DNA of 64,000 nt from Lewinellaceae bacterium (GTDB lineage Bacteria; Bacteroidota; Bacteroidia; Chitinophagales; Saprospiraceae), in the NCBI GenBank assembly GCA_020636095.1, contig JACJYN010000007.1:124001-188000 (forward strand), read 5' to 3'. The notes under the pieces were generated by a model that searched no databases, was not told the origin of the DNA, and worked only from the letters and a program-made list of their open reading frames with translations. Below, piece by piece: positions 1 to 9,700 of this stretch (its first letter is position 1; each line of letters starts with the position of its first letter). Made by a program: the position numbers and the translations under genes.

Positions 1-636
1 AAATAGCAGTAGTAGTCGGACACTTGCACCTTCGGTGCTGAAGCCCACAGCGCTGATGCCAATAGCTAACGGGTATCAGCCCTCGCGCTACGTCGGCGCC
101 AGGAGCAGCCAGGCATACCGTTTTGTTAAATACATACTGAAGCCGGCGAAATGAATCCGGGACAGGCTCTGAATTTAATTACAGCCTAAATTAAATTTTG
201 TCGTTATTCCGGCAGGGATTCGTGCGGCGATCATCTTGATCGCACGTTATCCTGTTTTCATTGGGTTTTGCGCCCTCCCGGCGCGTTCGATCAAGATGAT
301 CGAACCACGAGATGGGCACCTTCGAAAAGGGGTACAGAACTTAATTTACAGTGTATTAATGCCTGATGCTCTTTCAGCCTGCTCGCTATATGGGATCCTA
401 AAATTGCCAAAAGAACTTCAAAACGCCTTTGGTTATCCTAAGCTGTCAATGAACTTTTGCCCCCGCCAAGCGACTTCTGCCGGTGCAAAAGTCGTACTAA
501 GGTTGGACACGGTTAGAAGCAGGTAAGCCCAAGCAGCCTGCCGCGGTTGCGAACAGCGAATACCGAACCGCGAACTTGTCCAACCCTGGAATGGTAGCCT
601 TAAAGGCACAAAAATTGGACTATCCCAACCCTCCCC
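1..636. other. Intergenic region with inverted repeats, no convincing gene
   Basis: No frame here has recognisable protein character; the 96-codon frame at 236-526 has no family resemblance and runs through inverted repeats. Visible structure: two copies of a 15-bp near-palindrome (228-242 and 288-302), and 9-bp inverted arms GGTTGGACA/TGTCCAACC (501-509 and 577-585) that enclose a segment rich in the GCGAACAGCGAA-type repeat seen elsewhere in the window. The region lies downstream of the minus-strand LytTR gene, so it may also hold that operon's 3' end. Confidence 0.6.
228..302. repeat. Pair of 15-bp near-palindromes
   Basis: CGATCATCTTGATCG (228-242) and its reverse complement CGATCAAGATGATCG (288-302) are each 6-3-6 palindromes and together form an inverted repeat around a 45-bp loop. 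Pairing continues inward for four more bases with one mismatch. It could be a paired operator or a hairpin; nothing in the sequence decides which. Confidence 0.55.
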
Positions 637-1377
637 TCACAACCTGGCAATCCGCTCCAGAAACTCCGCCTTTTTACTGCGCGACACCGGCACGGTATGC
701 CCATTCTTCATAATAATCTCCCCGCCTTCCCCCCGAATGTATTTCTTGATATGGCTGAGATTGATCAGGTAAGAATTGTGCACTCTAAGAAACCCGGCTG
801 GGATCAGGAGCTCACCTACATCCTTTATGGGTTTGGACAACAGCATGCTCTGCCCGTCCATGAAGAACAGGTTGGTATAACTGCCTTCACTCTGGCAATA
901 GACGATGTCGGCTACCTCCACAAAATGCAGGCCTTCCAGGGTAGACAGGGCAATAGTTTTGGGGGGTTGCCCGCCGGCCGCGCGGGTGCGCTCCATGAGT
1001 TCGAACTGGCCCCACTGGGGGGAGTGCTGTTGCCGGGCTTTTTCTACTGCAATTTTCAACTCATCGATATCGATAGGCTTGAGCAGGTAGTCGAGCGCGC
1101 TGATCTTTATGGCGCGTAGGGCATATTGGTTATAGGCGGTAGTGAAAACCACCTGGAAAGTGACAGGGCGCACCCGCTCCAGCAGGTCAAAGCCATTGAG
1201 CCGAGGCATTTCGATGTCCAGGAATAATAGGTCCGGCGGGTTCTCCCGGATAAACTCCGCAGCCTTCTGTGGGTCGTTGAATTCTGCAACCACCTCCACT
1301 TCCGGGCAATTCTTAGCCAGCAGAGCGGATAACAACTCGGTGCAGTAGCGTTCATCGTCGACGAGTATGGCTTTCAT
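637..1377 (-). CDS. LytTR-family response regulator
   Basis: This is a 246-residue DNA-binding response regulator of the LytR/AlgR class. The receiver domain (about 1-120) has the acidic pair D7/D8, phospho-acceptor D54 in LFLDIEMP, T80 and K100 in DYLLKPI. A LytTR domain fills about 143-243. It starts 21 bp downstream of the stop of the sensor kinase gene on the same strand, so the two very likely form one operon and a cognate pair. LytTR regulators bind promoter direct repeats; no target is evident here because the pair is flanked by unrelated genes. Confidence 0.93.
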   Translation of the reverse strand: MKAILVDDERYCTELLSALLAKNCPEVEVVAEFNDPQKAAEFIRENPPDLLFLDIEMPRLNGFDLLERVRPVTFQVVFTTAYNQYALRAIKISALDYLLKPIDIDELKIAVEKARQQHSPQWGQFELMERTRAAGGQPPKTIALSTLEGLHFVEVADIVYCQSEGSYTNLFFMDGQSMLLSKPIKDVGELLIPAGFLRVHNSYLINLSHIKKYIRGEGGEIIMKNGHTVPVSRSKKAEFLERIARL

Positions 1378-1398
1378 GGGTGGGTTGTTTGTTTGTTA

Positions 1399-4300
1399 TT
1401 ATTCCAGAGGAAGAAACAGGCTTACCCGCGTCCCCGCCGGTTCTCCCTTTGCCCCCTTCAGGTCTTCGATCACTACGGTAGCGCTGGCTTGATAGATTTC
1501 ATTAATGATCTTTATTCGTTCGGCCGTCACTTTCATGCCGTGTGACTTGTGCAGGGTGGCCGATTTGCTCTTCAGCTGCCGCGCCATTTCACGGCCGATG
1601 CCGTTGTCTTCTACTACGATGGCCAGGCGGCTGTCTTTCGGGAAAACCTTTACCTGGAGCTGGCAATCGTCGCTTTCCTTATGCATCAGGCCATGCCAGA
1701 TGGCGTTTTCCACATAAGGCTGTACCAGCATGGGCTGTACCTCAATGCTGCTGGTATCCAGTTCGGCCGATATGTCGATCGAGTAGGAAAAGCGGCCGAC
1801 GAACCGCATGGCCTCCAGTTCGATGTACAGGCGCAGGGCTTCCATCTCATCCCGCAGAGAAACCAGGTCGCTGCGCGAATTGTCGAGCACCAGGCGGATA
1901 AGGCGGGAGAACTTCGTCAGGTAACCCGAAGCGGCATCCGGCTCATTGCGCTGGATGAAGCGGTTGATGGAGTTGAGGCAATTAAATAGAAAATGAGGGT
2001 TCATCTGGGAGCGAAGGGCCGCTATTTCAACTTCCGCCAGTTTTTTATTGAATGCTGCTTTCATTTGTTCTTCTCTTCGAATCTGTTGGACACGCAGGCG
2101 GTAAGCGCCATAGCCCATCCCTGTAAAGGCCAACAACAGCAAGGTGATGAACCAGGGCGCCTGCCAGAAAGGAGGAGCGACGACAATGGTGAGCGATTTC
2201 ACCTCCTCACTCCACACGCCGTCTTTGTTTTTAACTTTTAGACAAAATCGATAGCGCCCCGGTGGCACTTTGGTATAATTGGCGATCCGTCGGCTGCCGG
2301 CTTCTATCCAGTTTTCATCCAGCCCTTCCAGTTGATAGTAATAGGTATTCTCTTTTGGCAAGGTGAAATTCAGCGCTGCATATTCTACCGAGAAGAAGTT
2401 CTCGGAGGGACTGAGGCGCAGTTCATCCCCAAATGTGATATGGCGCCCTTCCTTTCTATAATCTACCCCTCCAACTTTAAAAGCCGTGAGGACGAGGCGA
2501 GGCGGACGATTATCAACCGGCAGGCTGTCGGGGTGAAAACGGATAAACCCGCGTTTAGTGCCGGAAAACAACTGGCCATCCAAGCCCACAGAAAAACCGT
2601 CCAGCGTAGCGTCTATTTTCAAGCCGTGCCGCTCGTCGTAATTGCGAATAGCAAGGGTTTTGGGGTCCACACAACTGACGCCACTACCTGTGGCCAGCCA
2701 GAGGCGCCCGTTCTTGTCTTTTGCCATACCCTCCAGATGGCTGTTGGCCAGGCCTTCCGCCTTGGCAAATAAGTGGGCATGCCCCTGGGCATCGTAGCGA
2801 ATGAGCCCGTGGCGGCAAGTGATCCAGAGATTACCGGCCTGATCCGTTTCCAATCCGGTGATTTCCATCAGCGCCAGTGGCTTTCCATCTACCATGAATT
2901 CGGTGTGGTGAGCCCACTTCCTGGATGACAGGTCAAGCCGGTACAAGCCTTCCGCGTTAGCGCCTATCCATAAAGCATTACCGGCCGGGTTGAGTGCCAG
3001 GCAGTAAGCCGTCCGGGGCGGTGACATGCCCTCCGGTGGGTTGACGTATTCCAGCGTGCCGCTCTGCCGGCGGTAGTGCAGCAGCCCTGCCCTCCACTTG
3101 GCGATCCAGAGATCCCCTTCGGCGTCTTCTACAATATCGAAAGTGGCCCGGTCATTGACCCCCGGAGGCAAGGGGGGCATTTTAACAGGCCGAAGCAGCC
3201 GCCGGCCGAGTTCCGCCTGAGACAGCCCACCCTTGGTCAGCAACCAGGCCAGGCCGTAGCTGTCCCGAAAAATACGGGTGGGCGAATTGATAAGGGATGG
3301 TTGAAATTCCCTCGTAATGTCTCTGGACACTTTCCTGGCCGGATCGAAGAGAAAAACCAGGCTGGTGTAAAAAGAGGTGATATAGTAAAGGCCGTCTTCC
3401 GGGTTCTCATATACGTCGAAGACCGAGTTGTCGTAATCATAAGGCGGGTGGTCTTCCAGCAATACATGCCGGAAGCCCTGCAGGCGGGGATCCAGTTTAG
3501 TTAACCCGCAGGATGTACCGATCCAGAGGATGCCATCCTGGCCGTTAATTACGGCGGTAGGGTTGGCTCCGGGAAAGCTGTAAAGGTCATCGGCCTGGTG
3601 GCGGATAGAGAAAAACTGCTCCTTTTCCGGATAGAGGATACCGGGTTGACTCATCCAGACGCCGCCGCCGTCCAGGAGGGCTACATCCGTCCCCGCATGG
3701 ATAAAATTGCCGGGCGTGACCCTCCATTGCTTCCATTCCCCGGTTTGCGGGTCAACGGAAAAAAGGTCTTGCCCGAAAACCGTGAACCATATAACGCCCC
3801 GCTTTTCATCGGTGCAAACGGAACCGGGGCCAAATTTCAGCCCACAACGCTCCAGGTTGTAAAAAGTAAACTGCTTGCCCGGCAAGTCCAGGCTGAACAG
3901 CCCAAAAAGGCTGCTGGCCCAGGCCTCGTCGGGGCTTTTATAGGCCACCGCGGAAAATCCATTGACCGCCGTATTCCGGCAATTTTCCGGCCGCTGGCCT
4001 ACCGGTACCGGCGGCGCTTCGAGCCACTCGTAGTCAAAACTGTTGGGCGGAAACCACAACAGGAAAGGGCCGTTTTGGGTGACGACGACATGGCCCTGCT
4101 TGCCGATAAAAATACTACAGCCTGTATTGAAGGACCAGGTTGACTGGTCTTTAGGGTGGGGGGGCGCCCTCAGAAAAGTGTCTCGGGCCGGGTCATAAAT
4201 ATCGATGCCGTGGTTGTGGGCGATCCATATCCGGCCATCGGGCCCTTCCGCCAGGGCGACAATGACCTCGCCGTTGATGCTGTTACCCCGGCCGGGCGCC

Positions 4301-4512
4301 GGCTGAAAAACTTTAAATTCGTACCCGTCAAAGCGATTCAGTCCATTGGCGGTACCCACCCAAAGAAAGCCCCGGCTGTCCTGAAGCAGGCTGCGCACTT
4401 CATTGTGGGAAAGGCCGTCCCGGGTGGTAAAGTTCTCAAAATGAAATTCCTTCTGCGCACTCGTGCACAGCCAACACAATAGGCTGAACAGTAATAGAAG
4501 CAGGCGGCGCAT
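1399..4512 (-). CDS. Reg_prop/Y_Y_Y sensor histidine kinase, LytS-type
   Basis: A 1037-residue membrane sensor. It has a signal peptide (MRRLLLLLFSLLCWLCTSAQ), then a long periplasmic stretch of two-component propeller repeats (for example LLQDSRGFLWVGTANGLNRFDG), a Y_Y_Y domain at about 730-790 (YYYQLEGLDENW), and one membrane helix near 805-825. The cytoplasmic kinase is of the LytS/YehU type, with phospho-acceptor His in LRSQMNPHFLFN near 855, an N-box ENAIWHG and a G-box VVEDNGIG. This architecture resembles the sensor half of Bacteroidota hybrid two-component systems but lacks a fused receiver; the separate LytTR gene supplies it. The ligand is unknown. Such sensors in Bacteroidota often respond to glycans, but no glycan locus is adjacent. 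Confidence 0.92.
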   Translation of the reverse strand: MRRLLLLLFSLLCWLCTSAQKEFHFENFTTRDGLSHNEVRSLLQDSRGFLWVGTANGLNRFDGYEFKVFQPAPGRGNSINGEVIVALAEGPDGRIWIAHNHGIDIYDPARDTFLRAPPHPKDQSTWSFNTGCSIFIGKQGHVVVTQNGPFLLWFPPNSFDYEWLEAPPVPVGQRPENCRNTAVNGFSAVAYKSPDEAWASSLFGLFSLDLPGKQFTFYNLERCGLKFGPGSVCTDEKRGVIWFTVFGQDLFSVDPQTGEWKQWRVTPGNFIHAGTDVALLDGGGVWMSQPGILYPEKEQFFSIRHQADDLYSFPGANPTAVINGQDGILWIGTSCGLTKLDPRLQGFRHVLLEDHPPYDYDNSVFDVYENPEDGLYYITSFYTSLVFLFDPARKVSRDITREFQPSLINSPTRIFRDSYGLAWLLTKGGLSQAELGRRLLRPVKMPPLPPGVNDRATFDIVEDAEGDLWIAKWRAGLLHYRRQSGTLEYVNPPEGMSPPRTAYCLALNPAGNALWIGANAEGLYRLDLSSRKWAHHTEFMVDGKPLALMEITGLETDQAGNLWITCRHGLIRYDAQGHAHLFAKAEGLANSHLEGMAKDKNGRLWLATGSGVSCVDPKTLAIRNYDERHGLKIDATLDGFSVGLDGQLFSGTKRGFIRFHPDSLPVDNRPPRLVLTAFKVGGVDYRKEGRHITFGDELRLSPSENFFSVEYAALNFTLPKENTYYYQLEGLDENWIEAGSRRIANYTKVPPGRYRFCLKVKNKDGVWSEEVKSLTIVVAPPFWQAPWFITLLLLAFTGMGYGAYRLRVQQIRREEQMKAAFNKKLAEVEIAALRSQMNPHFLFNCLNSINRFIQRNEPDAASGYLTKFSRLIRLVLDNSRSDLVSLRDEMEALRLYIELEAMRFVGRFSYSIDISAELDTSSIEVQPMLVQPYVENAIWHGLMHKESDDCQLQVKVFPKDSRLAIVVEDNGIGREMARQLKSKSATLHKSHGMKVTAERIKIINEIYQASATVVIEDLKGAKGEPAGTRVSLFLPLE

Positions 4513-4814
4513 AGGCTTGGAGTTCAGTGTTCAGTTCGGGCTTTTAACCGCCTCTGTGGGCCGAAACCACTTTGGCGGGCGAAGGCCCGGCTGAGTGCAG
4601 CGAGGACGGGCGGTGTTCGGAATATAAATAAACGACGAACGCCAAACCATTCCTTTCAGCCTGCTAAGTTAAAGCGCCTTGCCTTTATTAGGAAAACAAA
4701 TTTATAGTTGGTGGGATTGGGTTTATAGTTCACGGGTAAACCCTTGGGAGTGTTCGCAATTCGCAAATCACTGAATAGTCACGTCGTTTTTTAAAAGAGC
4801 CTCCCCGTCTAACC

Positions 4815-4855
4815 TTGGACAGCCTCGTACAACGTACACGCAAGGGCTCCCATTG
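4815..4855. repeat. Dispersed CTCGTACAACGTACAC repeat, copy A
   Basis: The unit begins TTGGACAGCCTCGTACAACG and continues through TACACGCAAGGGCTCCCATTG. Copy B follows about 120 bp downstream and copy C is 54 kb away upstream of lutA. All copies are intergenic. Confidence 0.6.
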
Positions 4856-4937
4856 TGTCCGCACATCGTACACAACCCCGGCCCATTCTGTCCACTTTAG
4901 GCAGAAGGAAGCGGGAAGAGGGGCTACCATTCAAGTG

Positions 4938-4970
4938 TTGGACAGCCTCGTATAACGTACACACAAGGGC
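4938..4970. repeat. Dispersed CTCGTACAACGTACAC repeat, copy B
   Basis: This copy starts with the same TTGGACAGCCTCGTA block as copy A, then differs by single substitutions (TAACGTACACACAAGGGC). It is in direct orientation to copy A. Confidence 0.55.
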
Positions 4971-5062
4971 CTTAGCCGCCTGCACGCCGGCCACCGGGAG
5001 CACCTACTGAAAGAAGAACGGAAGGTTTCAGCCCGGGAAGAAAAATTTTGCCCTAAGAATTT

Positions 5063-5070
5063 TATCTTTG
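5063..5070 (+). promoter_or_regulatory. Candidate -7 box for pyrR
   Basis: TATCTTTG matches the Bacteroidota -7 consensus TAnnTTTG. Initiation about 7 bases downstream would leave almost no 5' leader before the pyrR ATG at 5081. There is no well-spaced TTTG -33 box, so confidence is limited. Confidence 0.35.
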
Positions 5071-5080
5071 TTCATAGTTT

Positions 5081-5638
5081 ATGGATAAAGGAAAAATCAT
5101 CATCGGGCAAAAGCGCTTTGCGCTGACCATCGAACGGCTCTGCCACCAGCTGATCGAACAGCACGGCTATTTCGAAAACACCTGCCTCGTCGGCCTGCAG
5201 CCACGAGGCATTCACCTGTCCAATCGCCTTTACCATCGCCTTTCGGATATTTTGTCCATCAACACCATTGAATACGGCAGGCTGGATATTACTTTTTATC
5301 GGGATGACTTCAGGACGCGGGCCAAGCCACTTTACGCGAGTAAAACTGAGATGGATTTTCTGGTGGAAAATAAACGCGTCGTGCTGGTCGATGACGTGTT
5401 GTACACCGGCCGTACCGTACAGGCGGCCCTGACCGCCCTCAACCACTACGGCAGGCCCCGGCAGGTGGAGCTGGTCTCCCTGGTCGACCGGCGCTTCAAC
5501 CGCCACTTGCCCATCCATTCCGATTACAACGGCATCACCATCGATGCCCTGGACGAGGCCTACGTGCGGGTGGAATGGGCGGAACTGAACCAGGAAGACC
5601 GGATATTACTATTCGCCAATAAGCAAGATGCGGAATAA
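5081..5638 (+). CDS. pyrR: PyrR-type uracil phosphoribosyltransferase/regulator
   Basis: At 185 residues this is the usual length for PyrR. The PRPP-binding type I phosphoribosyltransferase motif VVLVDDVLYTGRT sits at about 100-112, and the N-terminal region (GLQPRGIHLSNRL) also fits PyrR. The known activity is conversion of uracil plus PRPP to UMP; in some bacteria the protein also binds pyr mRNA. pyrB follows after 27 bp, so the two form a pyrimidine operon. I see no convincing PyrR-binding attenuator loop upstream, so here it may act mainly as a salvage enzyme. Confidence 0.93.
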   Translation: MDKGKIIIGQKRFALTIERLCHQLIEQHGYFENTCLVGLQPRGIHLSNRLYHRLSDILSINTIEYGRLDITFYRDDFRTRAKPLYASKTEMDFLVENKRVVLVDDVLYTGRTVQAALTALNHYGRPRQVELVSLVDRRFNRHLPIHSDYNGITIDALDEAYVRVEWAELNQEDRILLFANKQDAE

Positions 5639-5665
5639 ATTCAATTCATCACTTTCCACTTCTGA

Positions 5666-6598
5666 ATGGCTACTGAACAACAACTGAGCACAAAACACAT
5701 ACTAGGGATCAAATACCTCACCGAGGGCGATATACGGCTGATTTTTGAAACGGCCCGCAGTTTCAAGGAAGTGCTCAACCGCCCCATCAAGAAAGTGCCA
5801 TCCTTGCGGGACGTTACAGTGGCCAATCTCTTTTTTGAAGATTCCACCCGCACCCGCATCTCCTTTGAACTGGCAGAAAAGCGCCTCTCCGCCGATATTG
5901 TCAATTTCTCCGCTTCTTCGTCTTCGGTGAAAAAGGGAGAAACCCTGCTGGATACGGTCAATAACATCCTGTCTATGAAAGTGGATATGATCGTAATGCG
6001 GCATCCGGCGCCCGGGGCGCATCATTTTCTGGCTCAGCATATCGAGGCGAATATCATCAACGCCGGAGACGGCACCCATGAACACCCCACCCAGGCCTTG
6101 CTCGACGCCTTCTCTATGGAAGAAAAGGTAGGGAGCCTGGAAGGAAAAAACGTTGCCATCATTGGTGATATTTTGCATTCCCGCGTAGCCCTCAGCAATA
6201 TCTTTTGCCTGAAAAAACTGGGCGCTCAGGTGCGCGTATGCGGCCCGCCAACGCTCATGCCCAAATACATCGGCAAACTGGGGGTTGAAGTGTCCCACAA
6301 CTTGAAAGAAACCCTCCAATGGTGTGATATCGCCAATATTTTGCGCATACAACTAGAACGACAGGATATTAAGTACTTCCCGTCCCTGCGTGAATACGCC
6401 CAGTACTACGGCGTCAATAAAACCCTGCTCGATGAGCTGGGCCGCCCCATTGTGATTATGCACCCTGGCCCGATCAACCGGGGCGTGGAGATCACCAGTG
6501 ACGTGGCGGATTCAGAGCACTCTATCATCCTCCAACAAGTGGAAAACGGCGTGGCAGTCCGAATGGCGGCCCTCTATCTGCTGGCAGCAAAACGATAG
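5666..6598 (+). CDS. pyrB: Aspartate carbamoyltransferase catalytic subunit
   Basis: A 310-residue cytosolic enzyme that joins carbamoyl phosphate to L-aspartate, the committed step of pyrimidine synthesis. The carbamoyl-phosphate motif STRTR is at 60-64, the HPAPGA loop near 113-118, then GDGTHEHPTQALLD, and HPGPINRGVEI near the C terminus. It lies 27 bp after pyrR. No regulatory pyrI is adjacent, which suggests an unregulated trimer or a partner encoded elsewhere. pyrE lies 14 kb away on the other strand. Confidence 0.96.
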   Translation: MATEQQLSTKHILGIKYLTEGDIRLIFETARSFKEVLNRPIKKVPSLRDVTVANLFFEDSTRTRISFELAEKRLSADIVNFSASSSSVKKGETLLDTVNNILSMKVDMIVMRHPAPGAHHFLAQHIEANIINAGDGTHEHPTQALLDAFSMEEKVGSLEGKNVAIIGDILHSRVALSNIFCLKKLGAQVRVCGPPTLMPKYIGKLGVEVSHNLKETLQWCDIANILRIQLERQDIKYFPSLREYAQYYGVNKTLLDELGRPIVIMHPGPINRGVEITSDVADSEHSIILQQVENGVAVRMAALYLLAAKR

Positions 6599-6751
6599 GC
6601 AATACAATGATCGGGCGGCGCGGCGCGTTTAGGCTTCAATTGTTTTCTCTCGCTGTTAAATCATCTTTGTTTTGCAAACTTGCGCAATACCAGTCAATAG
6701 TTTCAAATAAATCCTAAAAACGTTATCTTACAAATTAAAATCCTAGCTGAT

Positions 6752-9700
6752 ATGAGATTCATCCCATTTGTCCTTGTGCTGCTCTTCTGTTGCCTGGCCC
6801 GAAATGCCCAAAGTCAATGCGAAGCGCTCATTGTCGAAGATAAGGTGATCGATGGGACTCATGTCCTGCGGACTATCAACCAAACCCTGGTTGTGCGCGG
6901 CAATTACACCTACAGTATGGAGCTGAGGAGTAACAGTAAGGGGATTACTGCCAAATTGTTTTCCAAAGCTGGAGTGGAATTCAATCAGGACGATGAGATC
7001 ATATTCATGGATGACAATGGGATGCGGCGCTCCTATCGCTTCGTTGGCATGGGCGAAATGGAACGGGAAGGCGGCACCCCTGTGTATCACAATATCCTGC
7101 AGCTGGACCTGGCGGCTATTCAGTGGTTTGCCAACTCGGGGATTAACGTACTCTACATCAAGAACAATATCAGCAACCAGATGCGGAAGTTCACCATCAA
7201 TGAAAGCCGGCAATCTGAATTCAAGCAGTTGGCTGCCTGCTTCAACCAAAGGCTGGACAAGGAGAAAGTAAATGATGTAGAACTGGTTGATAATGAGATC
7301 AAAGTGGAGCCGTCTGTCAAGCAGGAAGCCAAGCCGGACAGCCCCTCCAGTACGGGCAATCCATCGAGAACGGCCTCCAACCCGTCCAATGACCAGGAAG
7401 TGGATGAATTGAGGAGAGAACTACGTGACGTAAAGGAAAAACTTCGCCAGGAGATCGCCGCAGAAAAAACCAAGGCGGAGCAGATCAAATCGGTATTGCA
7501 GGAAGAGGTGGCCCTTTCCAAGGAGAACGCCGCCAACCAAAAGAAAAAATACGCAGATGAGGTCGTGGAGGCCCGCCAGAAAGCCACCGCCGAGATTGAA
7601 GCATCGAGACAGCAACTGGCGGAGCAGGTGAAAGAAGCCCGGGACCGCGCCGCTTCAGAATTAGAAAAGATCACCCTCGATGTGGCCGAGGCCCGGCAAC
7701 GTGCCAATGAAGCCATCCAGGAAGCGCAGCTGGCATCCGCCAAGGAGGTGGCGGCTGCCCGGGAGAAAGCCGCAGAGGAAATCAGAGCCGTGAAAGAAAA
7801 GCTGGACCTGGCCAAGTTGGAGTACGCCGATGAAGTGGCTTCGGCCCGCGAAAATTCAGCGGCGGAACTTCAGCGTATCAGGGAGGAAACGGCCGGGCTG
7901 GTCACTCAAGCCCGCACTCAGGCCAAAGACGAAAAGCAGCGTACGGTAGAAGAAGTAGTGTCTTCCAAAAAAACCGCTTCGGAGCAGATTTTACAGACTA
8001 AGGAAGAAGCGGCTCAGGAGATAGGCCAGATTCGGGAACAGGCGGCCCTGGAGAAAGAACGCCTCGCTTTTGAACTGGCGGAAGCCCGCCGGCGGGTGGC
8101 AGAAGAAAAAGCCCTGTTGCAGGAGCGCTCCGTTTCGGAAATAGCCGATATTAAAGAAAATGCCGCCAGGGAAAAGGAAGCCTCGGCACTGGAAGTTGCC
8201 AATGCCCGCAAACGGGCAGCGGAAGAGGTGGCGGAGGCTCGCCAACAGACGGCTACTGAAAAGGCCCTGGCCAAAGAGGAGGCGGAAAAGGCTCACCAGT
8301 CCTCCGCCGAAGAGGTGGCGGCAGTCCGGGAGAAGGCCGCCCTGACCATCAAAGAGATCGGGGAGCAGGAGGCGGCGAAAGTGGCGGAGGCAAGGTCCAA
8401 AGCCGAAGAGGAACGAACGAAAGTGGCCGAGGAGGTCGCCGCCGCTCGTGAACGTGCCGCCGCTGAGGTCACCCGCATTCAGGAAGAACTGAAAAAGGCG
8501 ATCGCCGAGGCTCAGAAGAAAAAGGAAGAAGTGCAGCAAGCTTCCGCCGAAGAAGTGATCTCTGCTAAACAACGCGCGCAGGAAGAAATTGAAAAGGCTC
8601 GTACGATGGCCTCCGCCAAGGTGGAGGAGGCCAATAAGAATGCCGCCACTGCTAAGGAGGAATACGCCTCCAGTGTGGCCAATGCCCAGAATACCGCTGA
8701 AAACCGGATTAAGGAAATACAGCAGGAGGCCGCTGCCGCCGTTACCGCCGCCCGCGCCAAAGAAGCGGAGATCAAGAACATGACGGCCGAGGAGATCGTC
8801 GCCGCCCGCGAAAAAGCAACCGCCGAGCTGACCCGCCTCCGGGAAGCGACCGCCCAGGAGATCGGCCAGGCCCGCGAACAGGCGGAACGCGTCAAACAGG
8901 AATCCGCCAATCAGATCGCCGAAGCGCGCCGCAACGCCGCCGAAAATGTGGCCCAAACTAAAAAAGAGGAGGCTGAAGCGGTGCGGCAGGCCAGGGAAAA
9001 TAGCGCCAATGAACGCCAGCGCCTGGCTTCCGAGGTGGCCCAGGCCAAAGAACGGGCGGCACAGGAAGTTGGCGCCATTAATGAACAAGCTGCCAATGAG
9101 GTGAAAACAACCCGCGAAAAAGTGGCTAAGGAAAAAGAATCACTGGCGCTGCAGGCGCTGCAAGCTCGCGAAGAGGCCGCCCTCACCATCGCGAAGGCCA
9201 AAGAAACAGCCGCCCAGGAAGTCGCCGTTACCCAACGACAGGCCGCCGAAGCGGTGGCTAAAGCTAAAGCCGACGCCGAAACCCGCCAGGCCGAATTGAT
9301 CCAACAGGTGAAAATGTCGGAGGAAAAGTCCAGGACGGAAATTGCCAATGCACGGGCCGCCGCTAAAGAGGAGGTGGAAACCGCCCGCAGAGAGGCGGCG
9401 GAAAGAAAAAACCAGTACGCTCAGGAGGCCGAAGCTGCCCGGAAACTCTCGCTGGAGGAAATCAATACCGTCAAAAAAGAAGCCTCCGAAGCCATTTATC
9501 AGGCTAAGCAGGAAGCGGTCAAACAGATTACTAAAGTCAAAGAAGATACCGCCGAACAGATCGCCGCCGAACGGGCAAAGGGCGAAGAGGTTAAAAAGGC
9601 CGTCGCCGAACAGATCGCCGCCGATAAGCGCAAAGCGGATGATGCCCGCACGCAGGCTCAGGAAGAACAACGCCGCCTCAATGAGTTGCAGGAGCAGGCC

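Larger units (their letters stand above)
4513..5080. other. Intergenic region with dispersed repeats
   Basis: This is a divergent spacer between the kinase and pyrR. The short frames within it are low-complexity and have no family character. It holds a TGTTCGCAATTCGC element (4751-4764) that recurs at 25222-25235, and two copies of a TTGGACAGCCTCGTA..ACGTACAC..AAGGGC unit (4815-4855 and 4938-4970), related to a copy upstream of lutA (58818-58853). The pyrR promoter presumably lies at its right end. Confidence 0.6.

Noticed and set aside
236..526. 96-codon frame near the window start
   Set aside because: No family likeness, no promoter, and it runs through both palindromes and a repeat arm; it may be chance.
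5041..5080. PyrR-responsive attenuator before pyrR
   Set aside because: No terminator/antiterminator pair or PyrR-binding loop is visible, and the candidate promoter leaves almost no leader.
7991..9088. 365-codon antisense frame in the coiled-coil gene
   Set aside because: It is Gly/Leu/Phe-rich composition produced by reading the Ala/Glu repeat backwards; the sense frame continues for 1003 codons with a signal peptide.
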